Assembly (NCBI RefSeq): GCF_000319575.2
Contig: NC_021291.1
Span: 806,001 to 870,000 of the forward strand
From: Spiribacter salinus M19-40
GTDB lineage: Bacteria > Pseudomonadota > Gammaproteobacteria > Nitrococcales > Nitrococcaceae
Direction of reading: 5' to 3'
Length of the DNA stretch: 64,000 bases
How positions within the stretch are numbered: position 1 is the stretch's first letter; every line of letters begins with the position of its first letter. Below the pieces are notes generated by a model. The model was not told the origin of the DNA. It did not search any database and saw only the letters and a program-made list of their open reading frames with translations. A program made the translations under genes and the position numbers. Shown here piece after piece: positions 63,290-64,000 of the stretch.

Positions 63290-64000
63290 GTCGGATCTCC
63301 GTGATGCTTGGAAAGATAATGCGCTTGTGCCGAACGCCGATCGGGTTTGCCCGCCCCGGTAAGCGGCAGGGTGTCGACCAACTCGATGGCCACCGGCTGC
63401 TTGAAGCGCGAGAGTTTGTCGTCGAGTGACGCCATGACCGCCGGTATCTCGCTTTCCTCAGGCCCGGTTACCCAGGCAACCGGCCGCTCTCCCCAGCGCT
63501 CGTCCGGAATGCCGAATACGAGGGCACTCTGTACGGCCTCATGTGCGACAAGGGCAGCCTCTACCTCCTCAGCCGCCACGTTCTCACCCCCGGTGATGAT
63601 CACATGATCCAGTCGACCAATCACCCGGACCTGCCCATTCTCCTCGGTAACCGCCAAATCCCCACTGCGCACCCAGCCATCTGGCCGAACGCGCTGCTGT
63701 GTTGCATCGGCATCATCCAGGTAGCCGTCGAACGTGTGCTGACTGCGTAGCTGCAACTCTCCCGGTACCCCCGGCGCTGTCTCGGTTTCGGTTTTTGGGT
63801 CAACGATCCGATAGTCACAATGAAACAAGCTCGTCCCAATCGATTGCTGCCGCGCCTCGAGCGTCTCCAGGCTTTGATCAGCGCGCGGTTGAAGGAAATT
63901 AGACGGGCCCGCCTCGGTGAGCCCATAGGACTGACTGACGGGGATACCACGGCGGAAGAACGGCGCCATGGTGGCCGGCGCACAGGGCGCGCCGGCTGTG
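63286..64000 (-). CDS. Acyl-CoA ligase/AMP-binding enzyme, C-terminal part (cut by right edge)
   Basis: The frame stays open to the right edge, so the N-terminus lies outside. The visible ~238 residues have the ANL-family segments QSYGLTEAGP, GELQLRS, GWVRSGDLAVTEENGQVRVIGR (with the A8 hinge and Arg), ITGGENVAAEEVEAAL, and the catalytic Lys region TGAGKPDRR. The size and GIPDERWGERPVAWV resemble the o-succinylbenzoate-CoA ligase (MenE) and general acyl-CoA ligase groups. The substrate cannot be read. It overlaps thiD by 4 bp and is the most upstream visible gene of the thiD-regulator-fdxA unit. Confidence 0.85.
   Translation of the reverse strand, partial: TAGAPCAPATMAPFFRRGIPVSQSYGLTEAGPSNFLQPRADQSLETLEARQQSIGTSLFHCDYRIVDPKTETETAPGVPGELQLRSQHTFDGYLDDADATQQRVRPDGWVRSGDLAVTEENGQVRVIGRLDHVIITGGENVAAEEVEAALVAHEAVQSALVFGIPDERWGERPVAWVTGPEESEIPAVMASLDDKLSRFKQPVAIELVDTLPLTGAGKPDRRSAQAHYLSKHHGDPT

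Overview
The window is an ordinary, tightly packed stretch of a gammaproteobacterial chromosome. It is GC-rich and carries about 62 protein genes and three tRNAs. I see no insertion sequences, phage genes, CRISPR arrays or rRNA. Several clues point to a moderately halophilic member of the Ectothiorhodospiraceae type (Spiribacter-like), but this is inference: acidic proteins, many ATGA/GTGA stop-start overlaps, a gene order shared with Pseudomonas around fab-rne-mfd, and a dimethylglycine (osmolyte) oxidation cassette.

Layout. 0-4.5 kb: the end of fumC, uvrC-pgsA, the classical Gly-Cys-Leu tRNA cluster, and folM. 4.5-8.7 kb (minus): fabB, fabA, dxs and a YcgN-type protein. 8.9-11.7 kb: an unrecognised lipoprotein with three adhesin-type repeats, then prfC. 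11.8-18.9 kb: class I aldolase, a VTT membrane protein overlapping a DUF3422 protein, a rhomboid protease, a strongly AT-rich spacer with DnaA boxes and an IHF-like site, a hydroxyacid dehydrogenase, an SDR and a TraB-family membrane protein. 18.9-31.9 kb (almost all minus): rluC, sppA, yceD-rpmF-plsX-fabH-fabD-fabG-acpP-fabF-pabC-mltG-tmk-holB-tatD, with maf on the plus strand.

32.1-38.0 kb: ETF-ubiquinone oxidoreductase facing an etfB-etfA-dimethylglycine dehydrogenase operon. This set sits between rluC and rne, which are usually neighbours. Together the products form a complete route from dimethylglycine (or sarcosine) through FAD and ETF to ubiquinone. 38.5-50.2 kb: rne, then on the minus strand sfsA-lolC/E-lolD-comEC-msbA-lpxK-kdsB-phosphatase, an outer-envelope biogenesis block. 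50.3-57.2 kb: mfd, csiV, methylthioinosine phosphorylase, hpt, nagZ and a YkuD-domain enzyme without a signal peptide. 57.3-64 kb: gpmA-moaC, phhB, mazG-yfcG, ispG, and a minus-strand operon of an acyl-CoA ligase (cut by the right edge), thiD, an IscR-like regulator without the iron-sulfur ligands, and the seven-iron ferredoxin fdxA.

Most genes are housekeeping: fatty-acid and phospholipid synthesis, isoprenoid MEP-pathway steps (dxs, ispG), lipid A export, lipoprotein sorting, DNA repair and RNA decay. The parts that most deserve a second look are the dimethylglycine cassette, the predicted cytoplasmic YkuD enzyme next to nagZ, the oriC-like spacer at 15.6-15.9 kb, the IscR-like/FdxA operon, the repeat lipoprotein, and promoters at yceD and ispG that predict leaderless mRNAs.
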